The notes beneath the pieces were generated by a model. The model was given only the letters and a program-made list of their open reading frames with translations, did no database searches and was not told the DNA's origin. Both the position numbers and the translations under genes were made by a program. Shown here in pieces: positions 12,701-23,010 of a stretch of DNA of 64,000 nt. Every line of letters begins with the position of its first letter. Within the stretch, counting starts at the first letter, position 1. Source of the stretch: Nymphaea colorata (taxonomy: Eukaryota > Streptophyta > Magnoliopsida > Nymphaeales > Nymphaeaceae); contig NC_045145.1 of NCBI RefSeq assembly GCF_008831285.2, forward strand, positions 19,466,802-19,530,801, written 5' to 3'.

Positions 12701-15184
12701 TACCCTCTTCCTCATTTGTGTTTCTTTCTCTTTTTCCTTTGGGAGGAGCAGGAAAGAGGCAATGCTTCCATGTTACAGCAGTGACTACGGCCTTCATCGG
12801 TCCTTTTCAGTTTGCTCTATTCTGTAACTTTTCTTTTCCCCTTTCCTGCTATGTAATACCTTTGCATTAATTCCCCAAGTCATTAAATCAATCGCTATAT
12901 ATACATACCCACTCAAAAAAGTTATAGTACTACATATTGGAGAATTCGAGTACTCCTCTCTTCCCCCTCTCTCTCTTTCTGTGTGAGATGTTTATTACCC
13001 AGAGGACCGTGCGTGTAGGTAGTGGTACTGAAACCCCATAAAGAATGGCGGTACGCATTAAATTTAGAGAAGAATAAACGTTAATACCAAAGACGAAAGG
13101 CCAATCCTTTAAAACATGTTTGCTTCCTAATTTCATGTACAAAAGCCAACTCCAATGAGTGGTTTTGGTCGTTTTCAGATCATCTTCGTTAATGAGTTTT
13201 CAGATTTCATGTACACGAGAAACGACAAATCTTGTAAATTAAAGAACAAACATGCTGTCAAGCAGTTAATTGTATGTGGCCCATATTTAACGAAATTGGC
13301 AGGTTCAAGAAACTTATGCGCCTAGCGCGTGCTACCTTACACACATACATGCACGCATGCATGTCGACCATGGTACTTACAATTTTTTTAATGTGTGAAG
13401 AATACTTAAGAATAATTCTTTAATTAAGAGCTTAAAAGCTCAGACTGCCCTGCTTTCGGTTGTTTTTGTTTTTTAACTTTTTTATAACATGAACTAAAGC
13501 TGGTTAAAAACAGATTTAAATCACTTGCGTAAGCCTTCTAATATGCTAGCACTGCCTGCACCATTTACTTGGCTTTAATTCTAAGAGCCAAATTGAGCAA
13601 GTGGTACATTCAGTGCTGTGCTGCACATGCAGGCACGCCAGGCAGTAAGTTTGGACACTTCTCTCTGAACGAATATTCCAGCATATGGCTCATGACCAAG
13701 CTCTTGGCTAAGTGGAGAAGATTACACATTTGACTTTGACCATGGGTACTTCGCTACCAACAATGAAAGCGACTCTCGATCCAGCAACCCTGTCAACATT
13801 TCTTGACTGGTAAATCACCCTAGCAGCAACAGTTAACCAGATTTACCGCCTTGTAAACGGTGGTCCATCCACTACTGTGCAAGAATAAGTAAATGAATGA
13901 ATTTCTTCATGTCCTTTCTGCAGTTCCGACTAACAGCAGGCATTTGAGTTAGCACCCACCTTCCAATCCCAGTTTTTTTTTTTTCCGCCATTGAATGGGA
14001 AAGGATGTTGGTCATTCATGGCGTTCCTTGTCTCGGTATCAAGCAGGTTGATAATTGATATAATTGGTTCCCCTCTGCAGAACCTCACCAGCTTCCCCCT
14101 CCATTCTTCCTGTTAAAATATTGTCTGGCACGAGAGACTGTCTCAAAGCTTTTGCTCCAAATTCTGATGCGGGTATTCCAAATAAGGGAGCAAAAGCTGG
14201 TCATCCGATTCATCATCAGATATGGAATCGTCTGCCACCATTCCAGCAGCTGAACAATTACGTTGGTGCCTCCTGACCCTGATGTTCTCTGATTAACATC
14301 CTCTGAAATGTCTTTGGCAGAGGCGCACGGCGGTTTTCTTCTTTTGTCCATGCGGCCACCCATGATTCCTAAAGAAAGGAGTGTCTGCGTCTCAACAGTT
14401 CTGGTAACAGTCAAGAAGTGATCATCAAACTTGACCGAGGGGTCAGCCTGATCGACCGTTGAATCTAAAATAGATCGAAACTAAGTACATAAAGATCCCT
14501 TTTATTGGCATAGCCTAGTAAAGCCTGCCCCACTCTGGCTGACCAGTAAAAGGCACAAACAGAAATAAATTGAAGGTATTAAAAGCATGCCTAATGCTTT
14601 GACGATACTGAAAAACGCCTGGTTTTAATTTTTCTTTTGCAAAGTTTATCAGAAGAACAGTTGTTGTTAGGTTAACCTACTCTACTCTTGAATTTACTGC
14701 GAACTAATCAGTAGAATGACCATATTAGGTGCTCTTCTTTGTTGTGACTGTCAAGTTCTTTTGTCCTTTTCAACTTTTACAGCCTCATAAATGCTCAAGT
14801 AGTCTGGGTCCATCGTCTCTCCGTTCATCAAGAATGAAAAATGAAATGAAAACCAAAGTGGTTTCTTCTGTAAAACACGCACACACACTGGCAAAGAATT
14901 ATCCTTGTCTTCCTCCCCATAGATTGGTTTAGATGCAAATTAAGACTGCAGCGAAGAAATCACAAATTACAATAAATGTAAATTACGGTCCCAAATATCT
15001 TAAACCCCAACTGTCAAAGGCGACAGTGGATACACGTTAAATAGAGAATTATCAACTAGTTAGTTACTTCTAAGTTCTAACTGACTGTCAATTTCATAAG
15101 AAATTTAATCAAGCATTTGCCACTCGTGATGGATGAAATGCAAGCAAATCAACAAACTGAAACTTACACAACGAAAACACTCAC
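9713..15184. other. Intergenic, no intact gene seen
   Basis: About 5.5 kb. Open frames at about 11502-11744, 12006-12362 and 14085-14414 (all minus strand) were inspected and show no recognisable domain. A TATA-like CTATATATAC at about 12894 and a CT-rich stretch near 12955 could belong to an unannotated transcript but nothing recognisable follows. A short hairpin-forming motif recurs near 12620 and 13845. Confidence 0.4.
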
Positions 15185-15500
15185 TTCCAAGATTTCATGC
15201 AACCTTTTCATGTTTAGTGGAGGTGGCCCTTGGCCTTTGATTCTGACCGCCTCTGATGTTCTTCAGATCTCATGAATTGCTTCCACGATCGCCTGAGTAA
15301 CACGCGCCCCGCCAATCTTCGTCGTCCCTAACGTCCGAATTGCCAAGTGCCTCAGCCTGAGCAACTGGGAGTCTGGAAGACTCAATTCTGCGAACGATGT
15401 TTTAGTCCTTCTCTTCCTAGCCAAGCTCCTATCTTCTAATGCCTCTTGAACCCGCTTTTCCCGTGGAAACTGACCCTCTCGGACATCATCCCCCACGCTA
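15185..15500 (-). pseudogene. Broken exon of a CRM-domain protein (CRS1/CAF/CFM family)
   Basis: The translated minus strand reads SFAELSLPDSQLLRLRHLAI, then KIGGARVTQAIVEAIHEI, a stop, and RTSEAVRIKGQGPPPLNMKR followed by LHEILE. This follows the plant CRM (chloroplast RNA splicing and ribosome maturation) fold: AELTLPxxEL-RLR, KIGxAGVTQ, IHEKWR, NMKRxHEIL. The stop (TGA, 15263-15265) sits at the position of the conserved Trp of IHEKW(R), and the usual Gly of GAGVTQ is Arg. The exon ends at 15185 with an intact GTGAGT donor. No neighbouring CRM exon (for example the TGGLVIWRSG segment) was found downstream, so this is a lone decayed exon. Its upstream edge lies close to a GTGTGGGCAGTTGCCCACAC palindrome. 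CRM proteins splice group II introns in organelles. Confidence 0.7.
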
Positions 15501-15529
15501 GTGTGGGCAGTTGCCCACACCAACCTCAC

Positions 15530-15788
15530 AAACTTTACTCATTTTTTATTATTTATTTTATGTTAATAATTTCGTGTATTTGGTTGTTTATATATTAAAA
15601 CATTAGGATTATCAAACTATCGTCCCACAACCAAAATTTCTGGCTCCTTTAATGCCTCAAGTTGTTCTGACCTAATGACAGAGCATTTTCATTCCCTAAT
15701 ATTAATTCATGTAAATATTTTTTTTTTTAACAGTCAATTTTAAAAGGATTGAGAGATATAATTGTTCATTATCCCTTACCTACGAATT

Positions 15789-15878
<90 letters not shown>

Positions 15879-17223
15879 GGCGACGAGCTATTTCTATTAA
15901 ATCCTTAATTTGTTTTCTTAATACAAAAAAGTTAATGACACTGCAGTATCGGTCCGTCTATGCAATAATGCAGGGGCCAATATCCAGCTCCTTGAATAAT
16001 ACATCGATATGTCTCGGCTGATTGAGCTCCGTAATATTTGAATAAAAAGTAATCAATTTTAATTTTTTTTTATTTGAAAAAGCTAAAAAGGGTAGTGTAA
16101 ATTCATGCAGACTTGAGCCTATTAAAATATCTGAATTTGGGATGCTAACGTACTACATCTCCTCATCACAGACATATGCAGCGACCCATTTTAAGAGACA
16201 GATACGTAACATAATGTTTTTTTGTTGTCAAAGGCCCCACTTCTAAACCAGTAAATCTTAGCACGCATTACTCATCAGTGAAAGCCACCCTCATCCCAAC
16301 AGTACTCTCTACCCTTCTGGACCACTAAACCTTAGGCCGCATTAAACCATTAGCCACAAATCACCGCCCCGTGAACGGTGGTCCGCATGTCAGTGTAATA
16401 TCTTTTTTCGTCTCGCTCCACGGATTCAGTAAGGATGAGGGGACACCCACCAACCAAGAAGCAGCGATCATTGATGATCCCCTTGCGCTACACCACGTTA
16501 AACTCAAATCTTGAAGCATTACACTACTAAGAGCAGTCGATAAATGAGCTTGACCAACGTGTCAGGGGAGACCAGCAGTTCAACGGCCGTTTGTTTCTTG
16601 ACATCATCAGGTAATGACTGCCCAACTAGCTTTACAATAATAAAGTTGCAAATAAACTAACGGAAAAGAAAAACAAAAAAAAAACAAAAACAAAAAACAA
16701 GTCACCGACTTCTGCACCCACTGAGATTGCGTTGCAAAGGACAACAGGAGGCAACGCCAACAGTCAAAAGACCAGGTGGGTATGGAAAAATCATACGAGA
16801 GCTTGTAACTAATTTCTGTAACGAAGAGTAAGAAGACAAAGACCGCTCCTTCAGAACGGATACAACCAAAAAAAAAAACTGCGAGCTAAACCAAGCAGAG
16901 AGGAAATCCAAGAACCGAGCTGCCATTGCCACTTGAACCAGCAACAACTTGCAACTTCTTGCGACCAAGAAAACTTAAAAAGGGTCAGTTTATACAACAA
17001 AGGAAAGCAGTGTCCTGAGGGGAATAAGTAAAAATAATGCCTACTTCAATGAGGGGGGAGGAGAAAAGGAAAAAGAAACTCGTACAACCACCACAAGCTA
17101 CACGTCATGACGTGAAAAATGACACGACCAGTATACTAACATAAAGTACAAAGGCTCCTTCAGGAGTACATAAATCAGCTAGAGGATGCTATCACCAGAA
17201 TCTAATGTGGAACCCCAAAGCTG
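15530..17223. other. Intergenic and probable 3' flank of the CRWN-like gene
   Basis: Contains a long AT microsatellite (listed separately) and a hairpin-forming motif at 16363-16384. The region just below 17224 is probably the 3' untranslated region of the minus-strand CRWN-like gene. Open frames at 15749-16021 (the microsatellite) and 16702-16968 are not credible genes. Confidence 0.4.
15793..15875. repeat. AT dinucleotide microsatellite, about 41 units
   Basis: An uninterrupted AT run of about 83 bp, the longest simple repeat in the window. Its strand-symmetric sequence can extrude as a cruciform, and repeat length is likely to vary between individuals. Confidence 0.95.
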
Positions 17224-20200
17224 TCACGTGGTGAAGAAATTCCATAGCTTCTTCCCTATAGATTTGTTGTGAGCATCATCATCATCCTCGTTCTCATAAC
17301 CATCATCCTCGCTGCTACCCTCATCCTCATCATACGCTGCCGCCTCATCCCTTTCCTCAAGAAGAGCATTCCCACCATTCTCTTGCTCAATGTAGTTAAG
17401 AATATCTATTCCTGCGGTTTCACCATTGAAGTTGCTCTCGACGCCAACTTCAGTCTCAACCTGGATTAAGAAAAAATACAACTTTCAATAAAGATCCCAG
17501 ATCATCTTCAAGAGATGTGACAATTAGGAAATGTGCGGATAAGACGATTAAATTTTAACTTTCCCCTGTTTAAAAGAAGATTGCTTTCTAAGAAGATCCC
17601 ATATCAGCTTCAAGACATATGGCAATCAGGAAATATGAGGATAAGATGATAACTTCATCATGAAGCGGTAACTAGACTTTGCTTTGGCAGTCAAAAACCA
17701 CATAATTGGCACAACCAGAACCCGTGCCTGGCTCATCAACCTCAACTGCTACTAAGGCATATTGAGGCCATGGTGAAAATGGAAATGCAAGCTTCAGCAA
17801 CAGCCATCACTTGACTCTCGGTATAAACAGCAGACCCACAGTGGATGGATGCAAGGGATTGGATTGAACACTCCAAAACAGAGATTGAACGTTGGTCAAA
17901 TTCAGTATACTGCTGAAAATAGAAAAGGATCCCAAACAACACACATCCTAGCTGCTTGGATCCCCACAAATACCGGCATTGTAAAAAACACAACTGCACA
18001 ATGAAAAGAGAACAAGCAAAACCTTTGTAATTTTCTGTGATGAATATTGATGGACTGAAAATAGAAAAGGATCCCAAACAACACACATCCTAGCTGCTTG
18101 GATCCCCACAATACCGGCATTGTAAAAAACACAACTGCACAATGAAAAGAGAACAAGCAAAACCTTTGTAATTTTCTGTGATGAATATTGATGGACCTGG
18201 ACAATTGTCTGTTCCACCTGAGGTGAACTATTTCCAGACTCACACACCCTGAGTCCTCCCTGAGCAGCTTCTTTCAGAGCACCTGGAGCGCGCCGGTGAT
18301 CAGAAGCCACCTGTCTAGTATCATGTACCTCACTCAAAGCTCTTGCACCAGCATCCTTATCTACTGCATTGTCTTGAACTTTGGCCGATTTATCTTGCTC
18401 TCCAAAATGGTTATCAAGCTTTGCAGCAGACGTTTGGGCAGCATCCGTATTTGCACTGGTTAACAAAAAGAAGGGCCATCTCAGACAAGATATAAATGTC
18501 AAAAACAATGTTCATGTACTTCACTAAAGAGGATAACCACATATCTGACATGATATGCAGTAGTGCCATCTTACACTGTTGAACGCCTCAGATTGTACCG
18601 CTTTCTTCCAGGTGTTTCAGCATCAGCCACATTTGTAGCTTTTCTTTTCCTCATCCTGCCAGTGACACTATCAGATCGCACTTCAGTATCATCAGCATCA
18701 CTAGTAGCAAATGATGAAACTGTACTCTGCCGTTTCTGCCAAGCCCCTGCATCCCCATCAACAGATCCCTCTCTGTGCTCTTGGCTCTGTGTCTCTGCAC
18801 CGGCAAGATATGCCTTGGCCTCATCAACAGTCGCCTTCACTGAACGTGATCGTCTAATGCCTTTTGTTTTACGTCTTCTGCCAGGCTTTTGCCTGCTGCT
18901 GCTGGACACAATCGATTGAGAATTGTCTCTGTCATCAAGTGAAGCAGCTTCAACTGCTTCATCCCTGCAATTCCTTGTATCAAGAGATTGTCTTGGCTCA
19001 TCCTCCACTTGGTAACTATCTTCAGGTAAAACTCCATGCACAACAGCAGCGATATTTTCTGTGCTTGCAGGCAGTTCCGGTTGACTTGCAAATCGTGAAG
19101 GTGATCTTCCATTCAGAGTTTCCGGAGAAGCTTCACTTCTCTTTATAGGAGAAAGATTAAATATCTTTGAAGCACATTTTCGTAACCATGACATGCGACC
19201 CGGAGAATTAGAATCAGGACCGAGTTCACCAGGCATTACCTCTGCCAATGAACCTAGATTAGATATTTCTTTCATATACCCATCAACAAGGGTAGGCAAC
19301 AAATCAGTTTCAATATCCTTCAGCTTCTGTAACTGAAGTTCAGATCTTCTCAGCTCTTCCATAATGATATCATCACCTACAGTATGTTTTAACTGTTCCA
19401 GACAGGCAAGAAAGGCTTCCATTCTCTTTGCAAATGCTTTTCTCTCGTCTTTCAATTTTTCACTTAGAACAAGTAGTTGCTCACTGTCCCTACTAATCTC
19501 TAAATGTTGTCCTTCAACATATCTCCTCTCTGTGACCAACTGTTCTCTTTCTTTCTCAAGCTTTTGCAAGTTCTGGTGTAATTCTTCCACTTGCTGCTGA
19601 ACTACATCCTTTTGGGAATTAATATCCTTCAAAACTCTTTCTTTGTACTCCTGGAATACTCTCACTTCATCCCGGAAATTCATATCCCTCAGATCAAGAT
19701 CAGACTTGATTTGATCCTCACGTTGACTCATCTCAAGCTCAAAATTTTGGCGTTTAAACTCCAGTTCTCTATGAGCTTGTTCATAAAGCTCTGACCTTTC
19801 ATGCGCCATGTTGCTTTCAAAGGCTTCCTTCTTAAGTCTGATAGCTTCCTTCTCCCTCTCTATGTCTTCCATTGCAATTTTCTTCTCATTCTCTAAACGC
19901 GCCCTTTCACCATCCACCCATTCCTTCAGCCTCGCCTTTTCTTCATTAACATGTGCTAGTTCCTTTTTAAGATCTTCACGTCTCTCATCCAGCACAGTCC
20001 ACTCCCTCTCAAAATTTTCCCTCTCCCTTTTCAATTCTTCGCCTTCTTCTATTAGTAAGTTCTTCCTAAGTAAGCTGTCTTCTATCTCTTGCTTCAAAAT
20101 TGACTTCTGACGCTCAAAGTCCCTCCTTTCATCTTGGGTCACTTTAAGATTTTCCTGTTCATTGCATATTTGTTGTTTTTCTTCCGCCAGAGCAGCTTTA

Positions 20201-22979
20201 AGATTTTCCAACTCAAATTTTGTGCTTTCAAGCTGATCCTTCTCCGCCGATATAAGGTTCTTCTCTGCTAAAATACTTTTTTCTTCTGTTTTGATGGATT
20301 TCTCCCGTTCCTTCAATGCTTTTAGTTTTGAATCTAAATCTTTCTGTTTTTCCTTGAGCTTCTCTTCCCTCTTCTCCAGCATCTGCTCACGTTTGGCAAC
20401 CTTTTCCTCCTTCCTGTCCACCTCCTTCACTCTTTCATCAACTGCAAGCTCTTTCAACTTTAATTCCTCATCAACAGCCTTCCTCTTTAGTTCCAGCTCT
20501 GCTTCAAACTCACATTTTCTCGACTCAAGCATAGCTTTGTGCTCATCAACAACTCGCTGAATCCCCTCCTAAAAAAAGGACCAAGTTCAATTATGTCCCG
20601 GAAGAAACAGATAGGAGAAATCCGATTACAATCAGAACAGTATAAAAGCAGCAACATAGATTATCAAGGTATACAAAGAGATTGTAACCAGTGAAAAAGA
20701 GGGAATTTTATTTAGCCTCCTACGTACACTACTTATGTGCCATGCAATAATTAATAATCATGACATAAAGAATATATACAGATTATGAATGCAAATTCTT
20801 CAAGTTACCAGCCACAATAGATATCTCAGCAGTGTCTAACAATGTTAATCAACTTTAACGCCAAGAATGATATAACCAATACAAAACCAACCATGGCAAA
20901 ACACTTAAACACCAAACACAGTGACAATTAATTTATAAAACGACTAAGTCACCTCTGTATTGCTCAATAATCTTTAATTGTTTTCAGAACAAGTTTGCCT
21001 AAAAGATGTAAGGCCAATGTGATTTCACTTTATTATTCCAATATAGCAAAATATTTAGCTTATGCCAACCAAGCTTTTGCTTATGCTGAAAGGGGCCTAT
21101 TTTGCCTCAAAACAGAAAATGTTGTCATAATAGAATATCTTGAAGAGTTATTCATTTACAAGCCTAGGCACTAATCTTCTCTCGTGTCCTTACAAACCAG
21201 TGAAGTCTCCACTTTTTGTTCTCTAACATTTAGCTTATGCCAACCAAGCTTTTGCTTCTGCTGAAAGGGGCCTATTTTGCCTCGAAACAGAAAATGTTGT
21301 CATAATAGAATATCTTGAAGAGTTATTCATTTACAAGCCTAGGCACTAATCTTCTCTCGTGTCCTTACAAACCAGTGAAGTCTCCACTTTTTGTTCTCTA
21401 CTAGGATCACTTGATGAATGAAAAGGAAGGCCGCATAAGTTAACCTAGTAGGAACAACATACCTTGCAAAAAAAGAACGCATTCAAAACAGAAACCTACC
21501 TAGATTACTTTAGTGACATATCATCAGTCCTTTTTTTGGGTTTGTTGACTCAAGGGAATAGCAACCTGGCCAAGAGGCACTCTCGCTCGCCTGGTGATGT
21601 GAAACCCCGAGGCTAGGCACCCCGTTCCGAGGGCCTACTCCTGCTTCAGCTTATGCAGGAGTTCCTGCCATGGAAATAGAACCAGCAACTGGCTGCTAAC
21701 CAGCTGCTGGCCTGACCAGCTAACACAAACCACTCGTGGAACACATCACCATATTTACTTTAGTCATTTCATGCAGAAAAAGGCAGAGATATGCAGTAAA
21801 AAGAACATGCTTTCACTCAGTCATTTTATTCAAGTAAAACATGATTAAGATGTGTACATTTTCCTTAGCATTTAGCGCATCTTGGAGTTCAATCAATTCT
21901 TTCTCTTTCACCTCCAAAGCACTTCTCTTGGCTGTAGCTTCCTGCAATTCAATAGTCAACCTAATTAATTTTTCTCAAAAACAATAAAAATTGCAATTTC
22001 TGAACAGAATGCAACACAAATAAGAAATTTCTGAACTAACCTCTTCTTGATCAGCCAGCTTGCTCAATCTAGAACTGATATCAGCCTCCTTCTCTTTGCA
22101 GGCTACAACATCTATTTCAACCTTCCTACGTAAATCTTCAAGTTCCTTCTCCTTTTGCATGAGAGCCTTTTCTTTCTCATTAACCTTTTCCTCCCTCTGA
22201 TTAAGAAGCCTCTGTCCTTCGACCAACCTCTCCTGACCCTCCTGCAATTTTTTGTCCCAGTCTCGGAGATTCTCTCTTTCACGGGAAAATGCTTCTTCAT
22301 GTGCTTCTCGCCTAAAGTCCATGAAATAAAACTTAACCCAGAGCAACCCAAAAATGCAACTTACCATTAAAATACAAAGTTTCATATAGATGCATGGATT
22401 AGAAAGCCAAGCCTAACATTAACATGGTGCAACAATAGCATGGGGAAAAGAATATTACTCAGCCTTCAAGGAAGCCCTTTCTTTCTTTATGGTACTTTCT
22501 CGAGCATCAACTTCTTGCAATTTCCTTTCTGCATCAGACATTTTTCGATTTGCTTCTGCAAGTCTTGCTTCAGCAGAATGAATTTTTGCTGCTGCCTCCA
22601 AAGATTTTTCTTCGACGCCAGCAACTAGGGCTTGAGCTTCAGCCAATTTTTTATCAGAAGTAAATTTTACCTCTGCTGATTCTACACGCATCTCATGTAG
22701 TGCTTTTTCCATCTGTATCAAAAGAAAATGGGAAAACAAATAAGGAGACTAAGTAACTAAACATTTACCATCGCATCTCTTGTAATATCTAATGGGTACA
22801 CAAACTAGTGGTCAAACAAACTACTAACGTATGCCTAGGCATCCTAATGGGTACACAAACTAGTGGTCAAAAGAACTACTAACTTATGCCTAGGCATCCT
22901 GAGAGAGAAAGAGAGCCTCACAAGCTAGTCATTTTGGCCTCCCTCTGATTAAGAAGCCTCTGTCCCTATGCCTACGCAC

Positions 22980-23010
<31 letters not shown>

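Noticed and set aside
14085-14414. 109-residue minus-strand open frame
   Set aside because: No recognisable domain and no supporting splice or promoter context; it could not be linked to the CRM relic.
15749-16021. 90-residue open frame with an Ile-Tyr run
   Set aside because: It is the translation of an AT microsatellite.
16702-16968. 88-residue minus-strand open frame
   Set aside because: It lies in the probable 3' flank of the CRWN gene and has no family motif.
17742-18243. Open frames of 113-114 residues at the end of the CRWN gene
   Set aside because: They run through the duplicated intron 7 sequence. The family C-terminus is reached only by splicing to 17460-17224.
19364-20560. Several Ser/Leu-rich plus-strand open frames
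   Set aside because: They are antisense to the CRWN coiled coil; the Glu/Lys-rich codons read as Ser/Phe/Leu on the other strand.
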